Part shown: positions 26,634 to 34,146 of the stretch, in pieces
Layout of the letters: each line of letters starts with the position of its first letter
Numbering within the stretch: the stretch's first letter is position 1
Source of the DNA: a virus
Strand: one strand, 5' to 3'
Length of the DNA: 35,231 nt
IMG/VR virus record: IMGVR_UViG_3300025132_000134
Span: 1-35,231 of that record
Position numbers and translations under genes: made by a program
The notes under the pieces: generated by a model
What the model was told of the DNA's origin: nothing
Databases searched by the model: none
What the model saw: the letters and a program-made list of their open reading frames with translations, nothing else

Positions 26634-28145
26634 TCAAGATATTCCGCAATGTATTAGGTTGGCCTTGATGTCCCTTGCCCTCGGCGCATGGGCCTGACCG
26701 TTAAGTTCCAGCTTAAATATGGGGTAGGTCACGCTGTCAAACTTGTGAATGTACCTGCTTCGCTTGGGTTTGGTGGGGTCTTTCTTGTCTGCCTCCAGCT
26801 TCATCAGCATATCCAAGGCATTCGGACATTGAGCTGATACATAGAACTCATCTTGGAATAGTTTGCCGGATAACAGTCTGACCCTAGCCTCCACCGATCC
26901 CTGCCCTTTGGGACATCCGACCATCCTGATCCTACCCTCGCTGTACCGCTCAAAGTCCCAGCTATCGTAGCTACCCTCACCACCGGGATGCCATTGGTTG
27001 ATTGCGCTGGAGTCGGTGATGTGTTCGTAGTGGAAGTCTGTCTCTAGCTTCTGGTTCCAGTAGTCCATGCGCTGAATGATCTGCTGGCATAGCCTCTTGT
27101 ATAGGTGGCGTTCTCCCAGATAATCCACCTCATCGAACACAGTCCAGATGTTACCCCGCTTGGTGGGAATCATTTGAAGGAAGGTCACGGCTGAGTACAC
27201 CTGGCCCAAGTCATAGCCAATGATGATAGGGTGTCCGACCTTTGGCATCAGCCCACTACCTTTCAGTTCATCCCCCTTCTTGTGTAACTCTGGAGCATAG
27301 TAATCACGGAACAACGCCTCACCGCTAGGCCGATCCACCCACTCACCCTCGATCAAACGCCGCCACTCAACAGGGTCAGCCTTGAGGATGGACTCTAGGT
27401 TCTCAACGTATCCCTCCGGTAATCGCTTGGTGTTCTCCTTAATCGGGACATGGTAGACCTTGTATCGGGAATCCCTCTTGCCCTTGTCATCAAGGATGTC
27501 CTCAAAGAACTGCTTGTAAACCCAATGGCTTGGCCCTTCTGGGTTGCAACTAGCACAAAACTGCTGTGGCCCTGAGATACCTCGCCTTCTTCCTAGCTGT
27601 GCTGCTGGGTAACGAAAGTATTCCACGCCATCACATTGGGTAAGCTCATCCACATACACATGGCTAGGTGCTGGCCCCTTGATTCTGGTTTGAACAGCAG
27701 CAGCATAGGGTATGGATATGAGAAGTATCTTACTCCACCCACCAAACCTGTTGCGAATCCATCGGTGTCTATCCTTGGTGTTCGGATCTAGTTTGGAAGC
27801 GGTGTACTCAAGGCCAATGCCTTCTTCCCATTGTGGCAATACCAGCGTATCAAGATCATGCCAGATACCTTCAGCACCCGTGCGGATACTGGGGGCAATT
27901 ATCATTACCAAGGCATTCTCTTCTTCATAGGCATGGCGAGTCAGCTTGTGTGCAAAGCCTATGGTTTTACCCGATCCCTTCTCTCCGTAGCCTAGGATAA
28001 ACCTAGATGCGTCATCGAAGATTTGTTGCTGGGTTTTGTTTAGATCAGGATGCCATTCCGTTTGAGGGACAGGGGCATGATTCTCCCCGTAGGCAGAGGC
28101 CAAGGCTTCCACTTCAGCATCACTTAGTGGTTCCCTTACTGGCAT
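26634..28145 (-). CDS. terL: Terminase large subunit, 503 aa
   Basis: The packaging motor: an ATPase plus nuclease that pumps and cuts phage DNA at the portal. The Walker A motif is GYGEKGSGKT at 52-61 and the Walker B is VYVDEL at 163-168, with the catalytic Glu after the Asp. CNPEG near 200 is the usual coupling segment, and RRLIEGEW (262-269) is the conserved end of the ATPase domain. The nuclease domain begins with IIIGYDLG (307-314), whose Asp should bind metal. Acidic partners are likely further on (DEVDYLG about 338, and later Asp). The length is normal. The start overlaps the end of the small-subunit gene by 26 bases. Very confident. Confidence 0.96.
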   Translation of the reverse strand: MPVREPLSDAEVEALASAYGENHAPVPQTEWHPDLNKTQQQIFDDASRFILGYGEKGSGKTIGFAHKLTRHAYEEENALVMIIAPSIRTGAEGIWHDLDTLVLPQWEEGIGLEYTASKLDPNTKDRHRWIRNRFGGWSKILLISIPYAAAVQTRIKGPAPSHVYVDELTQCDGVEYFRYPAAQLGRRRGISGPQQFCASCNPEGPSHWVYKQFFEDILDDKGKRDSRYKVYHVPIKENTKRLPEGYVENLESILKADPVEWRRLIEGEWVDRPSGEALFRDYYAPELHKKGDELKGSGLMPKVGHPIIIGYDLGQVYSAVTFLQMIPTKRGNIWTVFDEVDYLGERHLYKRLCQQIIQRMDYWNQKLETDFHYEHITDSSAINQWHPGGEGSYDSWDFERYSEGRIRMVGCPKGQGSVEARVRLLSGKLFQDEFYVSAQCPNALDMLMKLEADKKDPTKPKRSRYIHKFDSVTYPIFKLELNGQAHAPRARDIKANLIHCGIS

Positions 28146-28800
28146 CCTTCACTTCAACTTTCGTGGCATCCGTTTGCACGATGATGTTATTCATTGGGGT
28201 AAAGCCGGGTTTCCCTGCCGACCTGCCACCCTTCTCATCTTGCTTGGATTTTATCTGCGCGTCAATGAGTGCGCCCTTCAGTATGTCCCTGTTGATTTCA
28301 TTGCGGTACTTGATTGCGTTAAACAGGGCATCATACAGGGTGCTTTCTCTTTCCTGCTCTTGACCGGCAGATATTTCCCCCTTGATCTCCTCTATTAGAA
28401 CACCCAACTGAGCAAAGTCCTTGAGTATTCCTCCCGCTGTGATTTGTCGCATGGCCTGTAGGTGGGTACTGCTAAAAGCAGCGGCGGCTATTGCTTCTTG
28501 CTGGGCTTTACCAACAATCCCTACGGCTGACAGACCATGCGTTAACGCCCGTTCCTCTTCCTTTAATCGTTCTGCAAACTTTAAGGATGGGTCAGGTCTG
28601 TGAACTACCTCCTGTTTAGTTGGCGGTTCAACTGGGTTTTTGCTCCACCTTGCGTTAAATTCTTCGTCGTTCCTTATCAGGTTGTATATGGATAGCTTAT
28701 CCACACCACACATCACCGAGGCATTAGGGACATTTCCTTCTGCTTCCTCTAAAGCTAGATGGATTCCCTTTCTTTCTCCCTTGGTGAACTTGGTCTTCAA
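28120..28800 (-). CDS. Putative terminase small subunit, 226 aa
   Basis: Small terminase subunits recognise phage DNA for packaging. This protein has an N-terminal helix-turn-helix-like segment (about 12-45: ALEEAEGNVPNASVMCGV then KLSIYNLIRN). Long helices follow that could form an oligomeric ring (about 75-185), then a flexible Lys/Gly/Thr tail. It lies directly upstream of the large subunit and overlaps it by 26 bases, the normal arrangement. Sequence similarity between small subunits is low, so the call depends on position and fold pattern. It could be an unrelated DNA-binding protein. Confidence 0.78.
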   Translation of the reverse strand: MKTKFTKGERKGIHLALEEAEGNVPNASVMCGVDKLSIYNLIRNDEEFNARWSKNPVEPPTKQEVVHRPDPSLKFAERLKEEERALTHGLSAVGIVGKAQQEAIAAAAFSSTHLQAMRQITAGGILKDFAQLGVLIEEIKGEISAGQEQERESTLYDALFNAIKYRNEINRDILKGALIDAQIKSKQDEKGGRSAGKPGFTPMNNIIVQTDATKVEVKDASKGTTK

Positions 28801-29015
28801 TCTGTTTCCACTTCTGCTTCTGTTTCAACCCAGCAATGCGCCCCGCAAGGAAGGGGTTTGTCAGGCCTGTAGACTACCTTCGATGGGCCAAGTATCTTAA
28901 CTTCACTACAGTAAACATTGTCCTTGTAAGACTTGACGGTGATAACTGGCTCAACCTCACCCGTCTTTCGGTTTCTCTTTACCTTGTGCTGGTTTATGTG
29001 AATGACTCGCTTCAA
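28797..29015 (-). CDS. Small unknown protein, 72 aa (TTG start)
   Basis: Basic at the N-terminus and acidic at the C-terminus, beta-leaning, with three Cys and a Trp. No family is recognised. The start is TTG at 29015, overlapping the integrase TGA (TTGA), and the stop overlaps the next ATG by four bases (ATGA). It is therefore translated, if at all, as a link in the chain integrase - this gene - terminase. No function can be assigned. Confidence 0.65.
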   Translation of the reverse strand: MKRVIHINQHKVKRNRKTGEVEPVITVKSYKDNVYCSEVKILGPSKVVYRPDKPLPCGAHCWVETEAEVETD

Positions 29016-29932
29016 CTAATGTAATGCTTATTCGTGGTCTTTGAACTGGAATGGGCTAGGTCTTTGGCTATCTGCTCAATGTCCTCTCCCTTGTTCTTCC
29101 TGTTACTGGCATGGGAAACTCGAAGGCAATGGAATGTCTTATCCTCGATGCCAAAGGAAGTCATCATTCTCTTAAACGTAACAGGGAACCATGTCCTAGT
29201 ACCCCTGCCTCCGTCCTCTACCTCAAGGTAATCAATCCTTTGCTCTGGAAATACATAGGTGTCATCCTCGTATGGAATAGCAGCAATGGTCTTTCGTAAT
29301 CTTGCACTCATCTTCAACTCCACCCGCTTGTCCCTCTTATCTGTCCATACTGTAATGGTGTCCTCGGTAAAGCAGTCCCACTCTAGCTGCACAATGTCAC
29401 CGATACGCAGCCCCGTCTCGTAGGCTATAAGTATGGCAGCCCTCCAGAATCCCTCGGTGTTGGCCACCATGTACCTGATCTCTTCCGGTGTGAACGCCTC
29501 CTTCTTTCTGGTTTCCCGTAGCCTATGCGGAACCTTTCTTATGTTCACCTTGACCAGCGCAGCAGGGTTGCCCGTTATCAGACCTTTAGCTGAACAGTAG
29601 TTGAGAAAGTTCTTAATGGCAGACAGCTTGTACCTTCTGGTTGCTACGGAGATCGCCGCATCCTGTGGGTCTTTGATCTTTCTCCTGTCTTTACGCTTGG
29701 AAACCTTGCCCTTGGGCGTGAGCTTGGGTGGTTCAGCCCCCATGTTAACGGGAGGATCGTTGATGTAATCGTTGATAATGAACTCATCTATTTTGTCCAC
29801 GTTCTTCTTCAGCAGCTTCTTTTCCCGTAGGAACATTAGCACCTCTCGCTCTGTATTATATTGAGTCTTTGGGCTTTTCCCTATCGTAAGCATCCAAGCC
29901 AACATATCTTCTAATGCGTCTTCACTTTTCAT
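29012..29932 (-). CDS. int: Tyrosine recombinase (phage integrase), 306 aa
   Basis: Catalyses site-specific strand exchange through a 3'-phosphotyrosine link. All active-site positions are visible: Arg176 in ETGLRIGD, Lys199 in the beta-hairpin (WTDKRDKR), His268-x-x-Arg271 in FHCLRVSH, His294 in LAHSS, and nucleophile Tyr304 in NKHYIS. The chain ends two residues after the Tyr, as in compact phage integrases. Residues 1-110 hold the core-binding SAM-like helices, interrupted by a Lys/Pro-rich loop (about 60-90). It lies between an early coiled-coil gene and terminase, an unusual place. I found no attachment site or excisionase. It appears complete. Confidence 0.95.
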   Translation of the reverse strand: MKSEDALEDMLAWMLTIGKSPKTQYNTEREVLMFLREKKLLKKNVDKIDEFIINDYINDPPVNMGAEPPKLTPKGKVSKRKDRRKIKDPQDAAISVATRRYKLSAIKNFLNYCSAKGLITGNPAALVKVNIRKVPHRLRETRKKEAFTPEEIRYMVANTEGFWRAAILIAYETGLRIGDIVQLEWDCFTEDTITVWTDKRDKRVELKMSARLRKTIAAIPYEDDTYVFPEQRIDYLEVEDGGRGTRTWFPVTFKRMMTSFGIEDKTFHCLRVSHASNRKNKGEDIEQIAKDLAHSSSKTTNKHYIS

Positions 29933-30191
29933 TTTGGAATAACTCTATCTCTTTATCTTTTCTTGCTTTTCTTATGAACGCCAACCGCATTTCTTTGGTC
30001 GCCTTATCTGTAACATCATCCACTATCTTGCTTCGGGTTAGTTCAATATCAATCTTCCTTTGAATCATATCCTTTAGCAGCTTGTCTATCCGCAGATTGA
30101 TCTCGTCTATTGCCTTGAGATTCCCGTTGATTGACTTGTTGCTCTCACACCTCTCATCAATTTCCCTCTGATATTCCTCGTTTAACTGCAT
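29922..30191 (-). CDS. Coiled-coil protein, 89 aa
   Basis: Almost entirely Glu, Lys, Arg, Asp, Ile and Leu, with heptad-like spacing over residues 5-85 and no Pro or Gly to break it. It is therefore a single long helix, probably an oligomeric coiled coil. It overlaps the previous gene by 35 bases and the integrase by 11, so it is translated with them. It could act as an accessory to the integrase or the helix-turn-helix protein; nothing in the sequence decides this. Confidence 0.72.
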   Translation of the reverse strand: MQLNEEYQREIDERCESNKSINGNLKAIDEINLRIDKLLKDMIQRKIDIELTRSKIVDDVTDKATKEMRLAFIRKARKDKEIELFQNEK

Positions 30192-30576
30192 AGCTCTGCC
30201 TCCATTTCTTTATCAGCGGGACGTAGTAATCATCCCATTCTTGGGTGGTCTTTAGGTATTTGAAACGAACAGGCCGCTTGCGTAGGTAGTCCCTGACATA
30301 CTTCATACAAGTGGAATCAAGGAAGTCTACCCCACAAGCGAACGTGAATTGCCTAAAGGTTTCCAGATCGACAGCCTTCCACGATGTCATCTCCGACAAC
30401 GCAAGCACCTCGTACTCTGAAAGCCCTGACTTATCCGCGATCTCTTTGGTTGTCATGGCTGGGCCGGGCCTATGCTTTGCCATTAACCTGCACAACACAG
30501 GTGGGTAGTCATCGACCCTGCTCCAAAACTTACTGGTGACAGACCAAGTGTGAGTCACGGATTTAGTGTCACACAA
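30157..30576 (-). CDS. Helix-turn-helix regulator-like protein, up to 139 aa (start uncertain)
   Basis: Residues 44-70 of the longest frame (AMTTKEIADKSGLSEYEVLALS) are a good helix-turn-helix: helix TTKEIADKS, turn, recognition helix EYEVLALS. The C-terminus is basic and aromatic. The longest frame starts with TTG at 30576, but promoter motif d (30562-30572) lies inside its first codons. Translation probably begins downstream, at GTG 30558 or ATG 30483 (the latter with AGG four bases upstream). It is the first gene of the integrase-terminase unit and so a candidate lysogeny or late-gene regulator. Confidence 0.72.
   Translation of the reverse strand: MCDTKSVTHTWSVTSKFWSRVDDYPPVLCRLMAKHRPGPAMTTKEIADKSGLSEYEVLALSEMTSWKAVDLETFRQFTFACGVDFLDSTCMKYVRDYLRKRPVRFKYLKTTQEWDDYYVPLIKKWRQSYAVKRGISEGN
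30562..30572 (-). promoter_or_regulatory. Phage-type promoter motif variant (GTGACACTAAA), site d
   Basis: The one variant of the element. It is even closer to the SP6 core GTGACACTATAG. It sits in TTGTGTGACACTAAATCC, nearly identical to site b. GTGTGA and TCACAC flank it as a 6-base inverted repeat (30569-30574 and 30549-30554), so it could also be an operator. A TTGACA (30587-30592) lies upstream. Confidence 0.62.
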
Positions 30577-30620
30577 TTTTTCCCCATGTCAAGGGAATGG
30601 CGTGGAGGTTGGGGAATTTA

Positions 30621-30857
30621 CTACCAGCTTGTACGGTTGACCGTCTTGGTCGAGTAGTACGTCACCGTTCCTGCTTCATCTGTGACGGTGTGGTATCCGT
30701 AATCTTCTTCTGGGGGTAGCGTGGCAGCAAATGAGTCCTTTATCCTTTCGTCGCCCCCTTCATCGTACACCTTGTTGATTGCCTCCTCGACCGAGTTAGC
30801 CTCTACCTCTAAGGTGTAATGATGAAGAACTGGAATGGTTACTGTATATTTACTCAT
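30621..30857 (-). CDS. Small unknown protein, 78 aa
   Basis: The ATG at 30857 is preceded by AAAGGAG with six bases of spacing, which decides the start; a longer TTG frame to 30875 lacks such a site. The sequence SKYTVTIPVLHHYTLEVEA, followed by a helix VEEAINKVYDE, is a beta-strand/helix/acidic pattern typical of small phage proteins that have a strand-helix fold. No catalytic residues are evident. It is the last gene before the 44-base gap carrying TTGACA and site d, and so ends the early transcript. Confidence 0.75.
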   Translation of the reverse strand: MSKYTVTIPVLHHYTLEVEANSVEEAINKVYDEGGDERIKDSFAATLPPEEDYGYHTVTDEAGTVTYYSTKTVNRTSW

Positions 30858-30868
30858 GATTTCTCCTT

Positions 30869-31072
30869 TTACCAATATAACTTTGCTTCTTCTATGTTAA
30901 GGGTTTTGACCTCGCCCCCTTCATCGCCGTCATCCCACATCTCTACAAGCATATTACCTGTACTGTTGTCGATGTAGATGATGCGATCACCACCGTTCCT
31001 TGAGTCCACTACATGAACGTACACCGCCTTGTCATTTTCTAGGTGCAGTTGATTGCCTTTAACTATTCTCAT
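30869..31072 (-). CDS. Small acidic beta-rich unknown protein, 67 aa
   Basis: Short strands rich in Val, Ile and Tyr (YVHVVDSRNGGDRIIYIDN) with an acidic loop (WDDGDEGGE) and a helical end. It has no known motif. It starts four bases after the preceding stop and ends 11 bases before the ATG of the next gene, whose ribosome site lies in its final codons. It is part of the early operon; its role is unknown. Confidence 0.75.
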   Translation of the reverse strand: MRIVKGNQLHLENDKAVYVHVVDSRNGGDRIIYIDNSTGNMLVEMWDDGDEGGEVKTLNIEEAKLYW

Positions 31073-31076
31073 ATCG

Positions 31077-31793
31077 TCATACCTTTTTGTGTTTCTTTGC
31101 TTTAACTTTCTTTGGGTTCACGACCAGTTCTGATTCACCCCAGTTGACTAGGCAGATAAGAATGTCCAGGGGATCTACCTTACCTTCGCACACTTGTCCA
31201 CTCCCTCCGAATCGTTTGGCGAACCATATTGCCTTCTCTTTATCGACTGTCCATGAGTGACCATTGAAGTATCGTTCACCTCTTACCCCTCGATACACCG
31301 TGATAGGTTCTCCCTTCTCGATGTACTCATCCCAAGCTGTCTTGTCATCTTCATCAACCACCTCTCGCAGTTCATCCCGCAGAGAATCAATCATCACCCC
31401 CCACATCTCCTTGTTCTGATAGTAGTTCTCGGTATTCACATATATCTCCAGCAGCAACCGAGCAGCTTCTAACGGTGGAGCTTCATCGAATACATAATTG
31501 AAGAATGCGGAAGCTCGATGCGCCTTCTCATGTACCATGACCATGCCGCTGTAATTTTCAGCATTAATATACTCTTGAAGTTGCTTCTTCTTCCACTTGA
31601 GGGATTGATTAGCAAGCGCAACGGAAGTGTAGCTCTCCAAGTATGGAACCTGATACACTAACGGATGCTTGATAGTGGGGAACCCAAGGAATGAACTGGT
31701 ACCCGTGTAATAATCTTGCAGCTCCGGGTCTAGCTTCACGCCCTGCTTCTTCCAATAGCCCTCACCTTTACTGAATATGTCTGATACGTTCAT
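31077..31793 (-). CDS. ADP-ribosyltransferase-fold protein, 238 aa
   Basis: The C-terminal half has the order of an R-S-E type ADP-ribosyltransferase. VYRG carries Arg168, and GHSWT carries Ser180 and Thr182. A helix WFAKRF (190-195) follows, and ESE at 220-222 gives the ExE motif. The phrase SWT.D...A.WFA.RF is shared, from memory, with a large family of bacterial and phage proteins. Its N-terminal helices carry a Tyr/His-Glu motif, here HEKAH (88-92). That looks like HExxH but is probably the family's structural motif rather than a zinc site. If active it could modify a host protein early in infection, as T4 Alt and Mod do. Activity is inferred. Confidence 0.68.
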   Translation of the reverse strand: MNVSDIFSKGEGYWKKQGVKLDPELQDYYTGTSSFLGFPTIKHPLVYQVPYLESYTSVALANQSLKWKKKQLQEYINAENYSGMVMVHEKAHRASAFFNYVFDEAPPLEAARLLLEIYVNTENYYQNKEMWGVMIDSLRDELREVVDEDDKTAWDEYIEKGEPITVYRGVRGERYFNGHSWTVDKEKAIWFAKRFGGSGQVCEGKVDPLDILICLVNWGESELVVNPKKVKAKKHKKV

Positions 31794-32104
31794 TCACCTG
31801 CCCACCAATCTGTTCCGTCTATGATCTTTGTTACGGCTGCGCTTCGGATCAAGGGATGCTCTAGTACCTCTTTGTATTCTATCTGCGCCTCCTTCAAGGA
31901 CTCATGCACCCCCCACTTGTCATGGGTTTTATTGCTGTCCTTTTCGTTCATTGCTTCTTCGTTGTTGTAGTAGTGAGATGCCACTATGTAACACCCTGTC
32001 TCCTTCTTCTCTGTTGCATCGGCTATTCTCTCCAATGCTCTAGCTATCTTCGGCAGCGTACCCTCGATGAGTCGCTTGCCCATTACTGTTTCGTGTAGGT
32101 TCAT
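31790..32104 (-). CDS. Unknown early protein, 104 aa
   Basis: The N-terminal 30 residues form a basic amphipathic helix (IEGTLPKIARALERIADATEKKE), a segment often seen in small phage proteins with a C-terminal tyrosine- or acid-rich domain. The middle has YIVASHYY and is hydrophilic. The end has a Trp pair (DWWAGE). The stop overlaps the next ATG by four bases and the start lies four bases inside the previous gene. No function is recognised. Confidence 0.75.
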   Translation of the reverse strand: MNLHETVMGKRLIEGTLPKIARALERIADATEKKETGCYIVASHYYNNEEAMNEKDSNKTHDKWGVHESLKEAQIEYKEVLEHPLIRSAAVTKIIDGTDWWAGE

Positions 32105-32391
32105 TGCTCAACTATCTCATCTACCTTGTCGCTTCGTTCACCGGAATTCCCTTCATATCGAAGAGATCGGAGTGCTGGCCAATCGTAAACACTAGGCCCA
32201 CCCTTAGTGACCTCGCCAATTGACTCCATTAAAGTAGAGTTATGGTCGATGCCGGAGGGGCTAACAGTTCCGTCTTGCAACATCTTAGCGAACAACCTTT
32301 CTACCTGTTTCTTTGAGGTGGCTTTTATTGTGTAGGCCGTATCCATTTCGTGACGCATTGTCACCCAGTATGTTTTTGTTTCTTTACTCAT
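32101..32391 (-). CDS. Unknown early protein, 96 aa
   Basis: Start ATG 32391 (MSKETKTYWV) is preceded by AAGGAAG and lies eight bases inside the end of the upstream gene. The longer frame to 32442 has no ribosome site and would overlap that gene by 59 bases. Residues 5-45 show a strand then a helix (TYWVTMRHEMDTAYTIKATSKKQVERLFAKML), a ferredoxin-like or dsRBD-like pattern; the C-terminus is acidic. Unknown role. Confidence 0.73.
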   Translation of the reverse strand: MSKETKTYWVTMRHEMDTAYTIKATSKKQVERLFAKMLQDGTVSPSGIDHNSTLMESIGEVTKGGPSVYDWPALRSLRYEGNSGERSDKVDEIVEQ

Positions 32392-32596
32392 TTGTTTCTT
32401 CCTTTTTAATTGGCCACCCACCATCGAAGGCGAATGACCCAAGCTCTTTGTATTTATCTTTACCGTGTAGCTGTTGTAAGAACGTGACCGTCCCTGCTAC
32501 TCCAGCTATGCAATCCATATCCTTCACAGTCATCATTGAACTGCGCTTGCCGTCCGTATCCAATCGAACGTGCGTTGTGTTTCTAGGTGTCTTCAT
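32384..32596 (-). CDS. Unknown early protein, 70 aa
   Basis: A small protein with a Thr/Arg-rich N-terminus, a hydrophobic Ala/Gly/Val centre (IAGVAGTVTFLQQL) and an acidic end. The stop overlaps the next start by eight bases and the start lies four bases inside the previous gene. The continuous chain of short overlaps supports its being real. No motif is recognised. Confidence 0.68.
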   Translation of the reverse strand: MKTPRNTTHVRLDTDGKRSSMMTVKDMDCIAGVAGTVTFLQQLHGKDKYKELGSFAFDGGWPIKKEETNE

Positions 32597-32901
32597 GCTC
32601 CTGAGTTTTTTATTTGATCCAAAGGCACATCACTAAACTCATAACCCGCTCGATCTAGTAGTCTCATGAGAGGCTCAACGTGGTCTCGGTTGACATCTTT
32701 AAGCGTAGTGGGAAACCCCTTCACGCTGATCCAAGACATTGTTATTTTTGTCCGAGAGTTCTTTCTCTTCTTCTCATGGTGTATGTAATAACTTGGTTGC
32801 CAGTCTGGATCTTCAACGGTCTTCTTAATTATTTCCAATAAGCTATCGTCGCGGTGGACAGCCCAAGTTGTATCGTTGTTTTCTGTTTCTAGTTTATTCA
32901 T
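32593..32901 (-). CDS. Unknown early protein, 102 aa
   Basis: Mixed strand/helix protein with an acidic N-terminus, a basic middle (HHEKKRKNSRTKI) and a helix VEPLMRLLDRAGYEF. No family is recognised. The ATG lies nine bases after the end of the upstream gene. It is in the early operon. Confidence 0.72.
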   Translation of the reverse strand: MNKLETENNDTTWAVHRDDSLLEIIKKTVEDPDWQPSYYIHHEKKRKNSRTKITMSWISVKGFPTTLKDVNRDHVEPLMRLLDRAGYEFSDVPLDQIKNSGA

Positions 32902-32910
32902 TGTCTTACT

Positions 32911-33174
32911 TCATTTTGGGTCGCGATAGTGGGGTTCCTTCCAAAACTCCCTGTGAACTATTAGGGTTTTTTTCATTAACGCTTCATGTCCAGCGTCTCT
33001 GTTTAGCAAGGAACAAACGAACGACCTTGTTGAGAACTCTAACTTAATCTCGAACAAGGATGCCTCGTCATATCTGTACCTTATGCCGTGAAGATATTCT
33101 TTTGCTTCTTTCTTGGCGGTAAACCAGCGGTCTGAATACCCTGTTTCATCTTCTACTTTATATAGTTTAATCAT
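32911..33174 (-). CDS. Unknown early protein, 87 aa
   Basis: The opening IKLYKVEDETGYSDRWFTAKKEAKEYL is a strand, loop and helix seen in many small phage proteins of unknown function: a short beta-strand with aromatic residues followed by a helix that starts Thr-Ala-Lys-Lys-Glu-Ala. The rest is basic. The start overlaps the methylase stop (TAATG). No function is recognised. Confidence 0.72.
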   Translation of the reverse strand: MIKLYKVEDETGYSDRWFTAKKEAKEYLHGIRYRYDEASLFEIKLEFSTRSFVCSLLNRDAGHEALMKKTLIVHREFWKEPHYRDPK

Positions 33175-33764
33175 TATTTATTTGCCTCGAAGAATGCGCG
33201 AGCGAACCCTCTTGGTGTCTGACTCCGCATCTCCTTTGTTCTTTCTGATTTGCCTCCGTACATAGCCCACATCTTTGAGCCGAGTACCGGAGGAAGTTCT
33301 TTCTTCTCTGGCTCATTGAACCTACCCCATAGACAGGTGTACTTGGTGTACTGCTCCTGTTCCTGCTCACCCACCGGCAACCAGCCAGCGAACTCGTGAG
33401 GGTGAAAGGCATACACCTTGTTACCGATCCACTTCTTCAACCTGCCAACAGGATTCTCCAGCACCCACCACTCTGGGTCATAGATAACTGCGGCCCGAAG
33501 ACAGGCATCCACTATCGCAATGTTATTGGTCAGCTTCTCGGGCGTGTCCTTCGCCTTACCTTTCCAATGCTTCGCACCTGACACCGCGAACTCCGTGCAT
33601 GGTGGAGCCATGAGGATGCCGTGTACTTGCTTGTCCAACTTGGGGAACAGGCGAACATCGAAACCTAACTTGATGTCTACCTGATGCACCTCATAGCCGG
33701 CCTCTCTGTATGGGTCACTCCATCTACCGCTGTAATCACAAAGGGATAGGATGACCTTACTCAC
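33174..33764 (-). CDS. Short cytosine-C5 DNA methyltransferase-like protein, 196 aa (GTG start)
   Basis: The N-terminal ILSLCDYSGRWSDPYREAGY with QVDIKLG fits the AdoMet-binding motif I and following acidic strand. MAPPCTEFAVSGA (52-64) is motif IV, with the catalytic Pro-Cys at 55-56. VLENPVGR (101-108) is motif VI with ENP for the usual ENV. TPRGFARAFF (183-192) resembles the last family motif. The chain is about half of a normal C5 methylase and has no room for a full target-recognition domain, so it may act on nucleotides or short targets, or work with a partner. Start is GTG at 33764 with GAGGGGG upstream. Many phages carry such short forms; no cognate nuclease is seen. Confidence 0.8.
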   Translation of the reverse strand: MSKVILSLCDYSGRWSDPYREAGYEVHQVDIKLGFDVRLFPKLDKQVHGILMAPPCTEFAVSGAKHWKGKAKDTPEKLTNNIAIVDACLRAAVIYDPEWWVLENPVGRLKKWIGNKVYAFHPHEFAGWLPVGEQEQEQYTKYTCLWGRFNEPEKKELPPVLGSKMWAMYGGKSERTKEMRSQTPRGFARAFFEANK

Positions 33765-34146
33765 TTGCCCCCTCTATAATAATGCAAGGGCTTGTACCTC
33801 TCTCGTGCGGGTGTCGCTCGTCGTACTCAACCGTGTAATGCGTGTACCCCTCGAAGAACTGCTTGATAACCCAGCCCGTCAGGTCAATGACCGATGTACC
33901 CTTCTTGTCTGTTACCTTGCGTACCTCTGCTGTAATGTCCTCGTCATCATCAAGCAGCCATAACTTTAGGATAGGGGGAAGAGTTTCAATGACATCAAAG
34001 CCATCGTCTTTCGGTATCCATTGCGTTACATAATAGGAGTTAGGAGTGAAGCCAATCTCTGACAACCTCTTGTTCTCCAGCCAGATGCGAGCGTGTTCCT
34101 GCCCTGACTTCTGATCTTTACCTAGTTTACGTTTCACAACTTTCAC
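33757..34146 (-). CDS. Unknown early protein, 129 aa (GTG start)
   Basis: Basic N-terminus (KVVKRKLGKDQKSG), then a mostly beta pattern with aromatic residues (YYVTQWIPKDDGF), an acidic turn (LLDDDEDI) and a last strand-rich part. It starts with GTG 20 bases inside the zinc-protein gene and ends eight bases inside the methylase gene. The close overlap with the methylase suggests co-expression, but I see nothing that makes it a methylase subunit. Confidence 0.72.
   Translation of the reverse strand: MKVVKRKLGKDQKSGQEHARIWLENKRLSEIGFTPNSYYVTQWIPKDDGFDVIETLPPILKLWLLDDDEDITAEVRKVTDKKGTSVIDLTGWVIKQFFEGYTHYTVEYDERHPHERGTSPCIIIEGASE

Noticed and set aside
31520-31540. HEKAH in the ADP-ribosyltransferase-like protein as a zinc protease motif
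   Set aside because: It aligns with a His-Glu-Arg-type structural motif I recall in this family; no third zinc ligand pattern is seen.
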